Source: Phycisphaerae bacterium (GTDB taxonomy: Bacteria > Planctomycetota > Phycisphaerae > Sedimentisphaerales > Anaerobacaceae). From it: DNA of 37,511 nt. The notes below the pieces were generated by a model, which saw nothing but the letters and a program-made list of their open reading frames with translations, did no database searches and had not been told where the DNA came from. The position numbers and the translations under genes were made by a program. The stretch is taken from positions 1 to 37,511 of the forward strand of contig JAUWBI010000031.1 in the NCBI GenBank assembly GCA_030601745.1, written 5' to 3'. Positions 17,779-26,304 of the stretch are shown in pieces; the first letter of the stretch is position 1; the number at the start of each line of letters is the position of its first letter.

Positions 17779-17825
17779 AAATAGGTAATCAATGGTGGGT
17801 TTTGTGCCGCCCAGAGGGTAAAATG

Positions 17826-18059
17826 ATGAAAAACGTCTCTGTTTTTGCGTGTAAAGTGGTTTTGGGTATTATATTGTGTGCTCTGGTTTTCTTGCCTTAC
17901 GGCTGCGGCTCTTACGCGCAGTTGGGTGAGACCGAGGCTGAGGTCAGGAGAAGGCATCTGCGCACTGCTCGTATTAACCGGCAGGAGCTGGCCGAAGACA
18001 TAGACAAGGCGATGTTGCTTGATAAGCCGAGCAAGTTAACTGATAAAAGGATACCCTGA
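17826..18059 (+). CDS. Small lipoprotein
   Basis: This 77-residue protein has a lipoprotein signal: 'MKNVSVFACKVVLG', a hydrophobic core and lipobox 'LPYGC'. The mature part is about 46 charged residues including 'GETEAEVRRRHLRTARIN' and ending 'DKPSKLTDKRIP'. I recall similar small lipoproteins ending in a 'LD+PS+LT' motif in planctomycetes, but no function is known to me. ATG at 17826 (second of two tandem ATGs) has the better distance from 'agaggg'. It is driven by a full-consensus promoter and is probably well expressed, perhaps as an abundant envelope component. Confidence 0.75.
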   Translation: MKNVSVFACKVVLGIILCALVFLPYGCGSYAQLGETEAEVRRRHLRTARINRQELAEDIDKAMLLDKPSKLTDKRIP

Positions 18060-18179
18060 TACGCAGAAGCTGACCTCACTGACCCGGAACTGACCGACTC
18101 GGTCCAAAAACCGGCATTTTCGAGTCAGCAGGGTCATCGGCGCAAAATAAAATCTTTGACTGACAAAGGCTTACGAAAA

Positions 18180-18253
<74 letters not shown>

Positions 18254-18477
18254 CAAAATTTTTAAGTGCTTGTAATATAACAACTTCCTGTTTATCCTGT
18301 CAACTCCTGAAGCACTCAAAACGAGCAAAATCAGCAAAAAATGTCAAAAAAGTGTCAATCGTCCCGCGTTTTAGTCAAAATGGCTTGCCTTATTATACTT
18401 TTTGACCAAAAACCATAATAAGAATTCGTGTATTGAACTAAAGTATAATTAGGATACAACGAAAGAAAGGAACGCTT

Positions 18478-20010
18478 ATGCAAACCACAACCGGTTCCCA
18501 TCGACCAGTTTTTGCTCACAGCCCAAAATCACAGGTTTTCTGGCTTCCTATTCTCTTGATAGGATTTACACCCGTTTTGGCTTCGCCGATAAAAGAGGCT
18601 AAGCTCTGGGAGCCGGTGGAGTGGAAATTCCGAAACGCGAGCTACTCCGGCAATCCGTTTGACCTCGTGGCCAAAGCGACCTTCACCCTTACACTCAGCG
18701 GCCAGAAGATCCAGACGGAGCTTTTTTACCACGGTGGTAACACATGGAAATTGCGCTTCACGGGTACACACACCGGCCGGTGGCGCTTCGTCACCGAAAG
18801 CTCCGACCCTGAGCTGAACGGCTTGAAAGGTGAGCTTGAAGTCCGCCCCAATCCTGGCGTGCCGGGTTTTATAACAAACTACGGCAGCAAGTGGGGACGA
18901 ATGGGAATCAACCAGGCTTTTGTGCCACAGTACGTGATGTACTGTGACCCGCCCACGTTCTACCGGAATCCTGATCGTATTGACGCCGATATCCGCAAGT
19001 TCTTCGTCGAACACGGGTTCAACGGCTTTCACATCGCCGTTGTTTGCCGCTGGTTTGACTTTGACAAGCTGCGTTCGAATGAAATCGCCTCGGCCTCTCC
19101 GAATCCCGACCCACGCACATTCGAGGCGCTTGAACTACTGATTCGAAAGGTCCATGCGGCCGGCGGCGTCGTGCACATCTGGGCGTGGGGAGATGAGCAG
19201 CGGAGAATGACGCCGAAGAAATGGGGCCTCAACGGCAAGGTGGATCGTCGGTTGCAGCGCCACATCTGTGCCCGACTCGGTCCGCTGCCCGGCTGGTCGA
19301 TGAGCTATGGCTGGGACCTGCAGGAATGGGTGAAGGAAAAGGACCTTCGCACCTGGCACGAATATATGCACCGCCACCTTGGCTGGTTTCATTTTCTCGG
19401 CGGGCGGGCACCGGACCTTACCCAGATATACAATGGCCTGGATTACTCTTCTTACCAGCAGCATCGGCCTGATTACGGTATCTACGTCAAAGCCATCGCC
19501 CAGTACCCCGACAAGCCGACGTTTCTGGAGGATCGCTTCCGCGTTCGCAAGAACGTCTATCCGAAGAAGGATTATGATTTCAATATGACCCGTCGCGGGC
19601 TGTGGCACTCGACAATGGCCGGCGGCGCGGGCAATATCTGGGGCAACCTGTTAAATCCTCGCCCGGACGGCATGTCGCATCCGTATCCCAACAAAGACCA
19701 AATCCTCACCTGGTCGCGATTCTGGAAAAACCGGTTCAGGAAAGAAATGGTGCGTGACAATAGTTTAACCGATGGCGTATGCCTCAAGGTCCCGGGCAAG
19801 CTGCTCGTTTTCTACAAGGAAAATACCGACTCTATCCAAATGGACCTCAACGAACTGCGAGGGGCAATTCAGGGGGTAGCCGTGGATACCTGCCTCAGCT
19901 ACAAAGAGATAGAGATTGCCGGTCTAAAAGCCAAGCCCAACCATATCTTCAAAGCCCCACGCCGCTCAGACTGGGCGGTCACAGTCCAGATTAGATCAAA
20001 AAACAATTGA
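18478..20010 (+). CDS. DUF5060 putative glycoside hydrolase
   Basis: This 510-residue exported protein begins with a signal peptide (hydrophobic core about 20-36). A DUF5060 beta-domain follows (about 42-130): 'LWEPVEWKF', 'GNPFDLVAKATFT', 'TGTHTGRWRFVTESSD'. A barrel-like region like DUF4038 comes next (about 140-430): 'FFVEHGFNGFHIAVVCRWFD', 'AGGVVHIWAWGDE', 'KPTFLEDRFRVR'. The C-terminus (about 430-510) resembles the small beta-domain often fused to such enzymes. Relatives are putative polysaccharide hydrolases; Glu and Asp in 'WGDE' or 'FLEDR' may be catalytic, but that is inference. 'aaagga' supports ATG 18478. Its stop codon overlaps the promoter at 20007. Confidence 0.8.
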   Translation: MQTTTGSHRPVFAHSPKSQVFWLPILLIGFTPVLASPIKEAKLWEPVEWKFRNASYSGNPFDLVAKATFTLTLSGQKIQTELFYHGGNTWKLRFTGTHTGRWRFVTESSDPELNGLKGELEVRPNPGVPGFITNYGSKWGRMGINQAFVPQYVMYCDPPTFYRNPDRIDADIRKFFVEHGFNGFHIAVVCRWFDFDKLRSNEIASASPNPDPRTFEALELLIRKVHAAGGVVHIWAWGDEQRRMTPKKWGLNGKVDRRLQRHICARLGPLPGWSMSYGWDLQEWVKEKDLRTWHEYMHRHLGWFHFLGGRAPDLTQIYNGLDYSSYQQHRPDYGIYVKAIAQYPDKPTFLEDRFRVRKNVYPKKDYDFNMTRRGLWHSTMAGGAGNIWGNLLNPRPDGMSHPYPNKDQILTWSRFWKNRFRKEMVRDNSLTDGVCLKVPGKLLVFYKENTDSIQMDLNELRGAIQGVAVDTCLSYKEIEIAGLKAKPNHIFKAPRRSDWAVTVQIRSKNN

Positions 20011-20034
20011 CAGAGCAGCCCAACCCGCTATAAT
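20007..20034 (+). promoter_or_regulatory. Full-consensus sigma70-type promoter
   Basis: TTGACA (20007-20012) and TATAAT (20029-20034) with a 16-base spacer. The -35 box overlaps the stop codon of the DUF5060 gene. A ribosome-binding site and a short signal-peptide-like frame follow 25 bases downstream. Confidence 0.75.
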
Positions 20035-20058
20035 GCTGCAAGCAAGGAAGGGTGAGAT

Positions 20059-20184
20059 ATGCTCAAGCACATCTTTATATTATCGCTGTTTGTTGCCGCG
20101 GTCTTTCCGGCTGTGCTCTTTCCGTCCACGATATCCGCCCGCCCGAGTCCCTCCTGTTCTTCACGCCCGGTTTGGGTGCGGTGA
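20059..20184 (+). pseudogene. Signal-peptide-like short ORF, probable gene remnant
   Basis: A 41-residue frame starts at ATG 20059 after 'ggaagggtgag', downstream of a consensus promoter. It encodes a clean signal peptide ('MLKHIFILSLFVAAVFPAVL', then 'FPSTISA') and stops after 14 more residues, 'RPSPSCSSRPVWVR'. Promoter, ribosome-binding site and signal peptide without a mature protein suggest a gene truncated by insertion or deletion. A genuine secreted mini-peptide is the alternative. From the stop to 20379 I see no gene; AAGCTGCAGCTT (20296-20307) is a perfect 12-base palindrome. Confidence 0.4.
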
Positions 20185-20379
20185 TGGTGGAAAACATACC
20201 TTCCCCTGCGAGGCTTGGGTGGTGTGAAGGGGGAATAAAGACAAAATACATGAGGTGGTTGCATCCTGCAGTCAATTGAGGTATCTTAGTGTAGGAAGCT
20301 GCAGCTTACCTGAACAGGTCAAAATGTGAAAAATTCGGATAGGCCGGTTATAAACAAATGTTATTGAGAGGAAAAAGCT

Positions 20380-21744
20380 ATGGATTTAATAAAGAATACC
20401 ATATCACGCAGGAGTTTTATGAAGCGTTCTATAGGGGCTACCGCAAGCGCCATAACAGGACTAAGCCTGTGGCCAACCCGTTCGTCTTGGGCAGGTGCTA
20501 ATGACAGGGTACGGGTGGCCGTTGTGGGCATCCGAGGGCACGGTTTTGGCAGCCATATTAGAAGTTATCCCTTGTTGGGCAATGTTGAGGTGGCAGCCCT
20601 TTGCGATGTGGATGAAAACCTGTTCCCGGAAAGATTGAAGTGGTTTGAAAAGAACAAAAAGCCTATCCCGAAGACCTATGTTGACATCCGCAAGCTCCTC
20701 GAGGATAAGAGCATTGATGCAATCAGCGTGGCCACACCGAATCATTGGCATGCGCTGGCGGGTGTCTGGGCCTGCCAGGCAGGCAAACATGCCCACGTCG
20801 AAAAGCCTTTTACCCATAATGTCTTTGAAGGTCAAAAACTGATAGAGGCAGCGCGAAGATACAAATGCATTGTCCATCATGGTACCGAAAGTCGGAGCTC
20901 TGAAGCATATCAGCAAGCGGTGGAGTTTCTGCGCAAAGGAGGGCTGGGGGAGGTTTATATGGCCAAAGGCATGTGTTATAAATGGCGAAACACGATCAAA
21001 CATACACCTGGAGAGCCAGTTCCCCCGGGGGTGCATTATGACCTCTGGTTAGGTCCGGCACCGAAGCGACCCTTCTCTCGGAACCGATTTCATTACAACT
21101 GGCATTGGCACTGGGATTATGGCAACGGCGATATCGGCAACCAGGGGATCCATGAGATGGATAAAGCCAGGTGGGGCCTCGGCGTTACACTGCCGACTAA
21201 AGTGATGTCCATGGGAGGACATTTTATGTTTGACGACGATCAAGAAACAGCCAATGCGCAGATCGCTGTGTTTGAATTTCCCAATCCGAAAGGCGGTGGT
21301 GACAAAAAGAAAATCTTGCAATTTGAAGTTCGGCACTGGATTACCAACTATGAAGGTAGCTTTGCCGGCCCACCAAGCAACAATATCGGCAATATCTTTT
21401 ACGGGTCGGAGGGATATATGGTCATGTATAGGGGGCAATGGAAAACCTATATGGGCAAGAAGCGTGAACCCGGCCCTTCCGGAAAAGAAAGCAAAAATAC
21501 CGACCTGCTGCATTATCAGAACTTCATAGATGCCATTCGTGCAAATGACCCGTCCATATTGAGAGGTAATGTTGAGGAAGGGCATTATAGCTGCGCCCTG
21601 GTTCATCTGGCGAATACGTCCTATCGGCTCGGGCGCAGCCTGAACTTCGACCCGCAGAAACAGAGATATATCGCCGATGATGAGGCGAACGAAATGCTGA
21701 CCCGGGATTATCGAAAACCGTTTGTCGTGCCGGAAAAGGTGTGA
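20380..21744 (+). CDS. Tat-exported Gfo/Idh/MocA oxidoreductase
   Basis: This 454-residue NAD(P)-dependent enzyme carries a Tat signal ('SRRSFMKRS', then a hydrophobic stretch ending near Ala-33). The Rossmann start is 'VRVAVVGIRGHGFGSH', the family motif is 'AHVEKPFTHNVFEG', and 'NGDIGNQGIHEMDKARW' holds the presumed catalytic His/Asp. The family oxidises or reduces sugars and inositols; Tat export implies the cofactor is bound in the cytoplasm before transport. Some exported members (GH109-like) act as NAD-dependent glycosidases, so hydrolysis by transient oxidation is possible. 'agagg' precedes the ATG. It is closest in layout to the paralogue at 32347, with the same signature and tail ('REPYVVP'-like ending). 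Confidence 0.88.
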   Translation: MDLIKNTISRRSFMKRSIGATASAITGLSLWPTRSSWAGANDRVRVAVVGIRGHGFGSHIRSYPLLGNVEVAALCDVDENLFPERLKWFEKNKKPIPKTYVDIRKLLEDKSIDAISVATPNHWHALAGVWACQAGKHAHVEKPFTHNVFEGQKLIEAARRYKCIVHHGTESRSSEAYQQAVEFLRKGGLGEVYMAKGMCYKWRNTIKHTPGEPVPPGVHYDLWLGPAPKRPFSRNRFHYNWHWHWDYGNGDIGNQGIHEMDKARWGLGVTLPTKVMSMGGHFMFDDDQETANAQIAVFEFPNPKGGGDKKKILQFEVRHWITNYEGSFAGPPSNNIGNIFYGSEGYMVMYRGQWKTYMGKKREPGPSGKESKNTDLLHYQNFIDAIRANDPSILRGNVEEGHYSCALVHLANTSYRLGRSLNFDPQKQRYIADDEANEMLTRDYRKPFVVPEKV

Positions 21745-21792
21745 ATCAGCGGACTCTGTGAAGCGCCCAGAAAGGAGATAAGAAGGGTAGGA

Positions 21793-21850
21793 CATCAGGA
21801 TATCAGGTTGCCTGATAACCTGGTACCCTGATAACCCGGTAGCCTGCTAC
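21793..21850. repeat. Short-period simple repeat
   Basis: Words such as 'catcaggatatcagg', 'ttgcctgataacctgg' and 'taccctgataacccgg' repeat with a period of about 16 bases in the gap between the oxidoreductase and isomerase genes. No gene or terminator is evident. Confidence 0.5.
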
Positions 21851-21900
21851 GTTGGTGCTTCTGTTGTGACCATTAAGAGTTTGAATTAAGGAGTAACAAG

Positions 21901-22824
21901 ATGTCATCTGAACATATGGAGGTCTCTCGCCGTACCCTGTTGGCGCACGGGGTCCGAGGCACTGTTGGGACCCTTACCGCTGCCATCCTGGCCTCGTGTA
22001 ACTCTTTGCAAACAGGTCCCACCGGCAAATCTTCCTCAAGGATGCGCTTCAGCCTGACTACCTATCAGTGGGGCAAGGACTGGGATATACCTATCCTCAT
22101 TAATAATTGCCAAAGGGCTCAGATTTTCGGTACTGAACTGCGAACCAGCCTTTCGTATGCGCACGGTGTCGAACTGCACCTCAATGCTCAGCAACGTCGT
22201 GACGTAAGGAAACGTTTTGGCGACAGCCCCATCACGTTAGTAGGCCTTGCCACCAGCGAACGCTTTGATTCCCCCGATCCAGCGAAGCTGAAAGAGGCGA
22301 TTGAAAATACCATGGCTTACATCAAACTCAGCCACGACATCGGCAGCACTGGTATAAGGGTGTTCCCAAATAGCTTTCACAAGGGCGTGCCCCGCAAGAA
22401 GACCATCGAGCAGATTGGTAATTCTCTTAATATCGTTGGTGCATTTGCTGCCGACTACGGACAACAGATTCGCCTTGAAGCCCATGGCAGTGCCGGCGAG
22501 CTACCAACTATTAAGGCAATTATGGACTTAGTTGTCGAGCCCAATGTCCGGGTAAAACTGAACTCCGACAAGAGAGACACTTTGGGCAAAGGTTTGGGGT
22601 ATAATTTCAACCTGGTCAAGAACAAGTTAGGTTCGACTGTGCATGTGCACGATTTCAAGGCCCCCGGATTCCCTTATCAGTTACTGATGGATTTGCTCGT
22701 GAAGATTGACTGGAATGGCTGGATACTCCTGGAGCGAAGCGGCAAGCCTCAGAAGCCAGTGAAAGCACTGATCGAGCAGAGGGAGATATGGGAGCGTATG
22801 ACCGAGAATTCCCTTATGGCTTGA
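21901..22824 (+). CDS. Exported sugar phosphate isomerase/epimerase-like TIM barrel
   Basis: This 307-residue protein is of the xylose-isomerase/AP-endonuclease-2-like fold. The N-terminus has 'SRRTLL' and a hydrophobic segment ending 'LASCN', so it reads as a Tat-type or lipoprotein export signal. Likely metal ligands sit in the usual order: Glu in 'IRLEAHGSAGE', Asp in 'VKLNSDKRD', His and Asp in 'VHVHDFKAP', Glu in 'WILLERSG'. The middle site reads 'KLNSD' instead of the common 'LDxxH', so the metal site may be altered. Such proteins isomerise or epimerise sugars; near Gfo/Idh enzymes they may act on keto-sugars. It sits between two Gfo/Idh genes on the same strand. Confidence 0.8.
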   Translation: MSSEHMEVSRRTLLAHGVRGTVGTLTAAILASCNSLQTGPTGKSSSRMRFSLTTYQWGKDWDIPILINNCQRAQIFGTELRTSLSYAHGVELHLNAQQRRDVRKRFGDSPITLVGLATSERFDSPDPAKLKEAIENTMAYIKLSHDIGSTGIRVFPNSFHKGVPRKKTIEQIGNSLNIVGAFAADYGQQIRLEAHGSAGELPTIKAIMDLVVEPNVRVKLNSDKRDTLGKGLGYNFNLVKNKLGSTVHVHDFKAPGFPYQLLMDLLVKIDWNGWILLERSGKPQKPVKALIEQREIWERMTENSLMA

Positions 22825-22842
22825 AGTTCCCGTCGGTGCCAA

Positions 22843-22892
22843 CCCAGCACCAATTTTCAGATAATATGGAGACCTCAAAAATTGGTGCTGGG
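22843..22892. repeat. Perfect 15-base inverted repeat
   Basis: CCCAGCACCAATTTT (22843-22857) and AAAATTGGTGCTGGG (22878-22892) pair perfectly around a 20-base loop, 19 bases after the isomerase stop codon. No T-run follows. It may end or stabilise the isomerase transcript, or be another palindromic repeat. Confidence 0.7.
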
Positions 22893-22974
22893 CCAAACTT
22901 AAAACTGCGGTTTTGTCTGTTCGAAAGGCGTCTATGGAAAACGTTTAACAGTTACAAATACGGGTGGACTGCGA

Positions 22975-23010
22975 AGCCCCCCGGTTTGCTTCGCAAGAAG
23001 CAGGGGGGCA
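22975..23010. repeat. Palindromic repeat family B, diverged copy B1
   Basis: Outer arms GCCCCCC and GGGGGGC enclose 'tgcttcgcaagaagca'. It resembles the better-preserved copies at 26199, 33126 and 35659. It ends 16 bases before the start codon of the next gene, so its hairpin lies just upstream of that gene's ribosome-binding site. Confidence 0.6.
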
Positions 23011-23025
23011 AGTGGGAGTGAATCT

Positions 23026-24261
23026 ATGAAACGACGAGAGTTTATCAAGAACACGGCGGTTGGACTGGCGGCCCTGGCTGCGGCCCGGCCGCGTCGTGCT
23101 AACCCCGCCCCTGCCGCAGGGGTCGGGGCTAACGCCAGGGGCTCCAGGTATCGGGTTGCGGTAATCGGCAGGACCGGGAAGGGGAACTATGGTCACGGGC
23201 TGGACGTGGTGTGGAATGACATAGACCAGGTGAAGATGGTGGCTGTAGCAGACCAAGACCCCAAAGGCCGTGCCGCAGCAGCCAAACGGCTCTCCGCAAG
23301 GAGTCCCAAGGACAAAGCGCCCAGAGCCTATGCCGATTACCGCGAGATGCTGGAGAAGGAGCGTCCGCAAATCGTTAGTGTAGCTCCTCGCTGGTTGGAC
23401 TGCCACCGGGACATGGTATTGGCATGTGCAGAGTTCGGCTGCCACGTTTTCCTTGAAAAGCCTATGTGCCAGACCCTCGAACAGGCTGACGAAATGGTCG
23501 CTGCCCTTGAAAAGCGGAATTTGAAACTGGCAATTGCTCATCAGACCCGCTACAGCCCGACACTGCAACACGTGCAGAAAATCATCGCAGATGGCAAACT
23601 TGGAGATATACTTGAGTTGCGCGGGCGGGGCAAAGAGGACCGTCGCGGCGGCGGTGAGGACCTTATGGTACTCGGTACCCACATCATGGACCTGATACGT
23701 TTCTTTGCTGGTAATCCACAGTGGTGTTTCGCGCACGTTAGAGATGGTGGAAAGTCAGTCACCCGAAACGAGGTACGTGATGGAGCCGAAGGCATTGGTT
23801 TGCTTGCCGGCGATGAGCTCCACGCAATGTATCGTTTTAACGGGACGACGATGGGCTATTTCTCGACACACCGCGCCAGACATGGTGTCTCGAAGCGCTT
23901 CGGCCTGCAGGTTTACGGAAGCAAGGGAATGCTTACGATGACAACCGGTACTCTGCCCGAAATTTGGTTCGTGGAAGATTCCTCCTGGCAGCCCGGACGC
24001 AGTAAAACTCGATGGAAGCAGGTCTCCAGTGCCGGAGTCGATAAACCAGAAACCCTTACTGACCGCGGCCACCGTTTTGGCAATCGTCTGGTTGCACTCG
24101 ATTTGATCCGGGCCATCGAGACGAACACCCAACCGAAGTGCAACGTGTATGACGGGCGAGCGGCATTGGAGATGATATTGGCGGTATATGAATCACACCG
24201 GCTGAATGCGCCTGTTGGGTTACCGCTAAAGAATCGTAGGCATCCGTTGAGCTTGCTGTGA
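23026..24261 (+). CDS. Tat-exported Gfo/Idh/MocA oxidoreductase
   Basis: This 411-residue NAD(P)-dependent enzyme has Tat signal 'MKRREFIKNTAVGLAALAAA', a Rossmann motif 'YRVAVIGRTGKGNYGHG', 'CHVFLEKPMCQTLEQAD' and a substrate-side 'VLGTHIMDLIRFFAG' with the usual His. It differs from the other two Gfo/Idh proteins here, lacking their 'NQG-H' signature, so it probably uses a different sugar. Residues about 25-36 ('ANPAPAAGVGAN') are encoded by a palindrome (23098-23133) inserted between the signal and the enzyme. The stop codon coincides with the edge of another palindrome (24259-24290). ATG 23026 follows 'gtgggag'. Confidence 0.87.
   Translation: MKRREFIKNTAVGLAALAAARPRRANPAPAAGVGANARGSRYRVAVIGRTGKGNYGHGLDVVWNDIDQVKMVAVADQDPKGRAAAAKRLSARSPKDKAPRAYADYREMLEKERPQIVSVAPRWLDCHRDMVLACAEFGCHVFLEKPMCQTLEQADEMVAALEKRNLKLAIAHQTRYSPTLQHVQKIIADGKLGDILELRGRGKEDRRGGGEDLMVLGTHIMDLIRFFAGNPQWCFAHVRDGGKSVTRNEVRDGAEGIGLLAGDELHAMYRFNGTTMGYFSTHRARHGVSKRFGLQVYGSKGMLTMTTGTLPEIWFVEDSSWQPGRSKTRWKQVSSAGVDKPETLTDRGHRFGNRLVALDLIRAIETNTQPKCNVYDGRAALEMILAVYESHRLNAPVGLPLKNRRHPLSLL
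23098..23133. repeat. Palindromic repeat, family A-like, in frame (A1)
   Basis: CCCCGCCCCTG and CAGGGG-T-CGGGG pair around a three-base centre with one bulged T. It lies inside the Gfo/Idh coding sequence, right after the Tat signal, and preserves the frame. It resembles copies A2-A4 but is more diverged, and could be a separate family. Confidence 0.6.
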
Positions 24262-24290
24262 GCCCAGCCCCTCGGAGGGGCGGGGTGAGC
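24259..24290. repeat. Palindromic repeat family A, copy A2
   Basis: The GC-rich palindrome 'cagcccctcggaggggcggg' is flanked by 'tgagcc' and 'tgagc'. Its reverse complement matches copy A3 (26370-26401) at all but the central base. Its first bases overlap the stop codon of the upstream oxidoreductase. It could also act as a transcript-end hairpin. The rest of the gap to 24425 holds a weak promoter candidate (TTGAAA 24362, TAATGT 24386). Confidence 0.8.
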
Positions 24291-24425
24291 AGGTTTCGCG
24301 AATTGCAGAAAAAGCTTAAAAGAAGAAGACGTATGGAGAGTTGCATGAAATGTGAGGCCATTTGAAAAAACGATATAGGTTAAACTAATGTTAGTACCTT
24401 TTGAGAACAAACGAAGGATATTTCT

Positions 24426-25898
24426 ATGAATCGTCGAGATTTTATGAAACTGACAATTGCCGGAGGAGCATCGTTATGGCTGACAGAGGTCAGTTACGCG
24501 CGTCAAACAGGTCGCAAGAAGCCTAATATTATTCTCATCGTACTGGACGAACTTGGATATTATGAGCTTTCATGCATGGGTCACCGTCTTTTGGAAACGC
24601 CGAACATTGATAAGATTGCCAAGGGAGGCATGAGGTTCACCCAAATGCTCGCTGGCGGGCCCGTGTGTGCACCCACTCGCTGCTGCCTCATGACAGGTAA
24701 TCATTTGGGGCATGCATCCGTTCGTAGGAATTCCGGGTACAATGCCATTCGACCTGAAGACATTACCATTGCCCGGGTTCTTAAGAAGGCCGGATATACC
24801 ACTGGAGGATTTGGTAAATGGGGCCTCGGTGGACGCGGTACTACGGGTGTGCCTGAAAAGCACGGCTTCAATGTCTTTTTTGGCTATTACGACCAGGTCC
24901 ATGCTCATACTTTTTTCCCCTCTTATCTACTAAGAAACAGCGAAGAGGTGCCATTAGAAGGTAATACCGGAGCCTTGTACGAGGGCCAAACGTACTCGCA
25001 CTATCTCATTTTTGAAGAAACAATAAAGTTCATTCGTGACAACAAAGATAAACCTTTCTTCTGTTATTGCCCCTGGACACCTCCTCATGGGCTGTGGGGA
25101 CTTCCAGAGAATGAACCTGCGTGGCAAAAGTATAAAGATGAAAAATGGGATGCCGGCTACCAAATCAAAAAAGATGATGCACAACGGTATGCCGCCATGG
25201 TCAACATGGTCGATAGGCAAATTGGTCAAATCATGGATTTACTTCAAGAACTGAAGATTGATGATAACACGATCGTATTCATCTGCGGCGATAACGGCGG
25301 TTCTACATATTTCAAAAATGAGACACATCCTGATGGTTTTTTCGGTCCAAACGTCAACCCCAAAACTGGTAAAGTTTTCAGAGGGCGAAAAGGCTTACTT
25401 TACGAAGGTGGGCTGCGTATTCCATTTATTGCACGTTGGCCAGGCAAAATAAGAGCAGGCGTAGTTAGTAATCACCTCGGTTATTTCCCGGATATTATGC
25501 CCACGCTTGCGGAGATTGCAGGAGCCGACTGCCCGGAGAATATCGATGGAATTTCCATAGTTCCAACACTCCTTGACGAAAAGGCCGCCGGACGTACACA
25601 GGAAAATCATGAGTATCTCTACTGGGAATATCTGGGCCAGACGGCGGTTCGTTGGGGGAATTGGAAGGCCTATAGACCCAAAAATAGAAAATGGGAGTTA
25701 TATGACCTGAGCAAAGACATCGAAGAGAAAGAAAATGTTGCGGCACAAAACCCGGATACATTGAACAAGATGATAAAGTATGCAGCGGAGGCTCATGAAC
25801 CACATGTCCCGGGGGAAGTTCTTGATATGGAACTATGTATGAAGGACCACCGGAAGACGAAAAATCCCAAGCCATGGGAGCAGCGGCGTCGCCGATGA
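24426..25898 (+). CDS. Exported sulfatase (Cys-type)
   Basis: This 490-residue alkaline-phosphatase-fold sulfatase probably removes sulfate esters from a glycan in the periplasm. 'CAPTRCCLMTG' (81-91) is the C-x-P-x-R maturation motif whose Cys81 becomes formylglycine. The metal site begins 'LIVLDELGYYELSCMG' with Asp41-Glu42, where most sulfatases have Asp-Asp, and continues in 'ICGDNGG'. 'GFGKWGLGG' is the usual G-K-W block. A short Tat-type signal starts 'MNRRDFMKL'. No maturase (anSME or FGE) is in the window. A good purine-rich site ('gaagga') precedes the ATG. Confidence 0.9.
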   Translation: MNRRDFMKLTIAGGASLWLTEVSYARQTGRKKPNIILIVLDELGYYELSCMGHRLLETPNIDKIAKGGMRFTQMLAGGPVCAPTRCCLMTGNHLGHASVRRNSGYNAIRPEDITIARVLKKAGYTTGGFGKWGLGGRGTTGVPEKHGFNVFFGYYDQVHAHTFFPSYLLRNSEEVPLEGNTGALYEGQTYSHYLIFEETIKFIRDNKDKPFFCYCPWTPPHGLWGLPENEPAWQKYKDEKWDAGYQIKKDDAQRYAAMVNMVDRQIGQIMDLLQELKIDDNTIVFICGDNGGSTYFKNETHPDGFFGPNVNPKTGKVFRGRKGLLYEGGLRIPFIARWPGKIRAGVVSNHLGYFPDIMPTLAEIAGADCPENIDGISIVPTLLDEKAAGRTQENHEYLYWEYLGQTAVRWGNWKAYRPKNRKWELYDLSKDIEEKENVAAQNPDTLNKMIKYAAEAHEPHVPGEVLDMELCMKDHRKTKNPKPWEQRRRR

Positions 25899-26064
25899 AA
25901 TAGTGAGTTTGCGCCTGTTCACTGCAATTGTCGAATATCCATCTTTTCAATCACCAATCAGAAGGCGGCTCTCCAAAACTCCAGAGCCACATTGAAAAGA
26001 GGAAGTTAAACCTCTTGCCGTTCGGCTTGGGTGGGGTGGTAATGAGAGGAGCCTGATTCTACCT

Positions 26065-26128
26065 GCCCCGTTAGAAGTAAGTCGACGAGTGGGAACCGCG
26101 GTCTTTCGGTGCGGACTTCTAACGGGGC
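26065..26128. repeat. Palindromic repeat family C, copy 2
   Basis: GCCCCGTTAGAAGT (26065-26078) and ACTTCTAACGGGGC (26115-26128) are perfect 14-base inverted arms with a 36-base loop. Compared with copy 1, one position differs on both arms (A-T pair there, G-C pair here), which keeps the stem intact. The loops are unrelated. It lies in the 405-base gap before the PQQ gene, which holds no other gene. Confidence 0.8.
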
Positions 26129-26198
26129 CTGGGTAAAACATTCGCGAAACGGACTGGAATTGAGTGTCTGATTCTGGTATTATGCAACTCAAAATCGC

Positions 26199-26260
26199 CT
26201 CCCTGCTTTCTTGCGAAAGCCTGCTGCGTCTGCGCAGCACGACGAGCAAGAAGGGGGGCC
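26199..26260. repeat. Palindromic repeat family B, interrupted copy B2
   Basis: The family B halves 'ccctgctttcttgcgaaagc' and 'gcaagaaggggggcc' are split by about 25 bases (26221-26245). The interrupting segment itself contains GCTGCG and CGCAGC arms. This looks like one small palindrome inserted into another. Confidence 0.7.
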
Positions 26261-26304
26261 GGGTAAAAGCTAATTGGGAGATGTTATATTAATATGGGTG
26301 TCTA

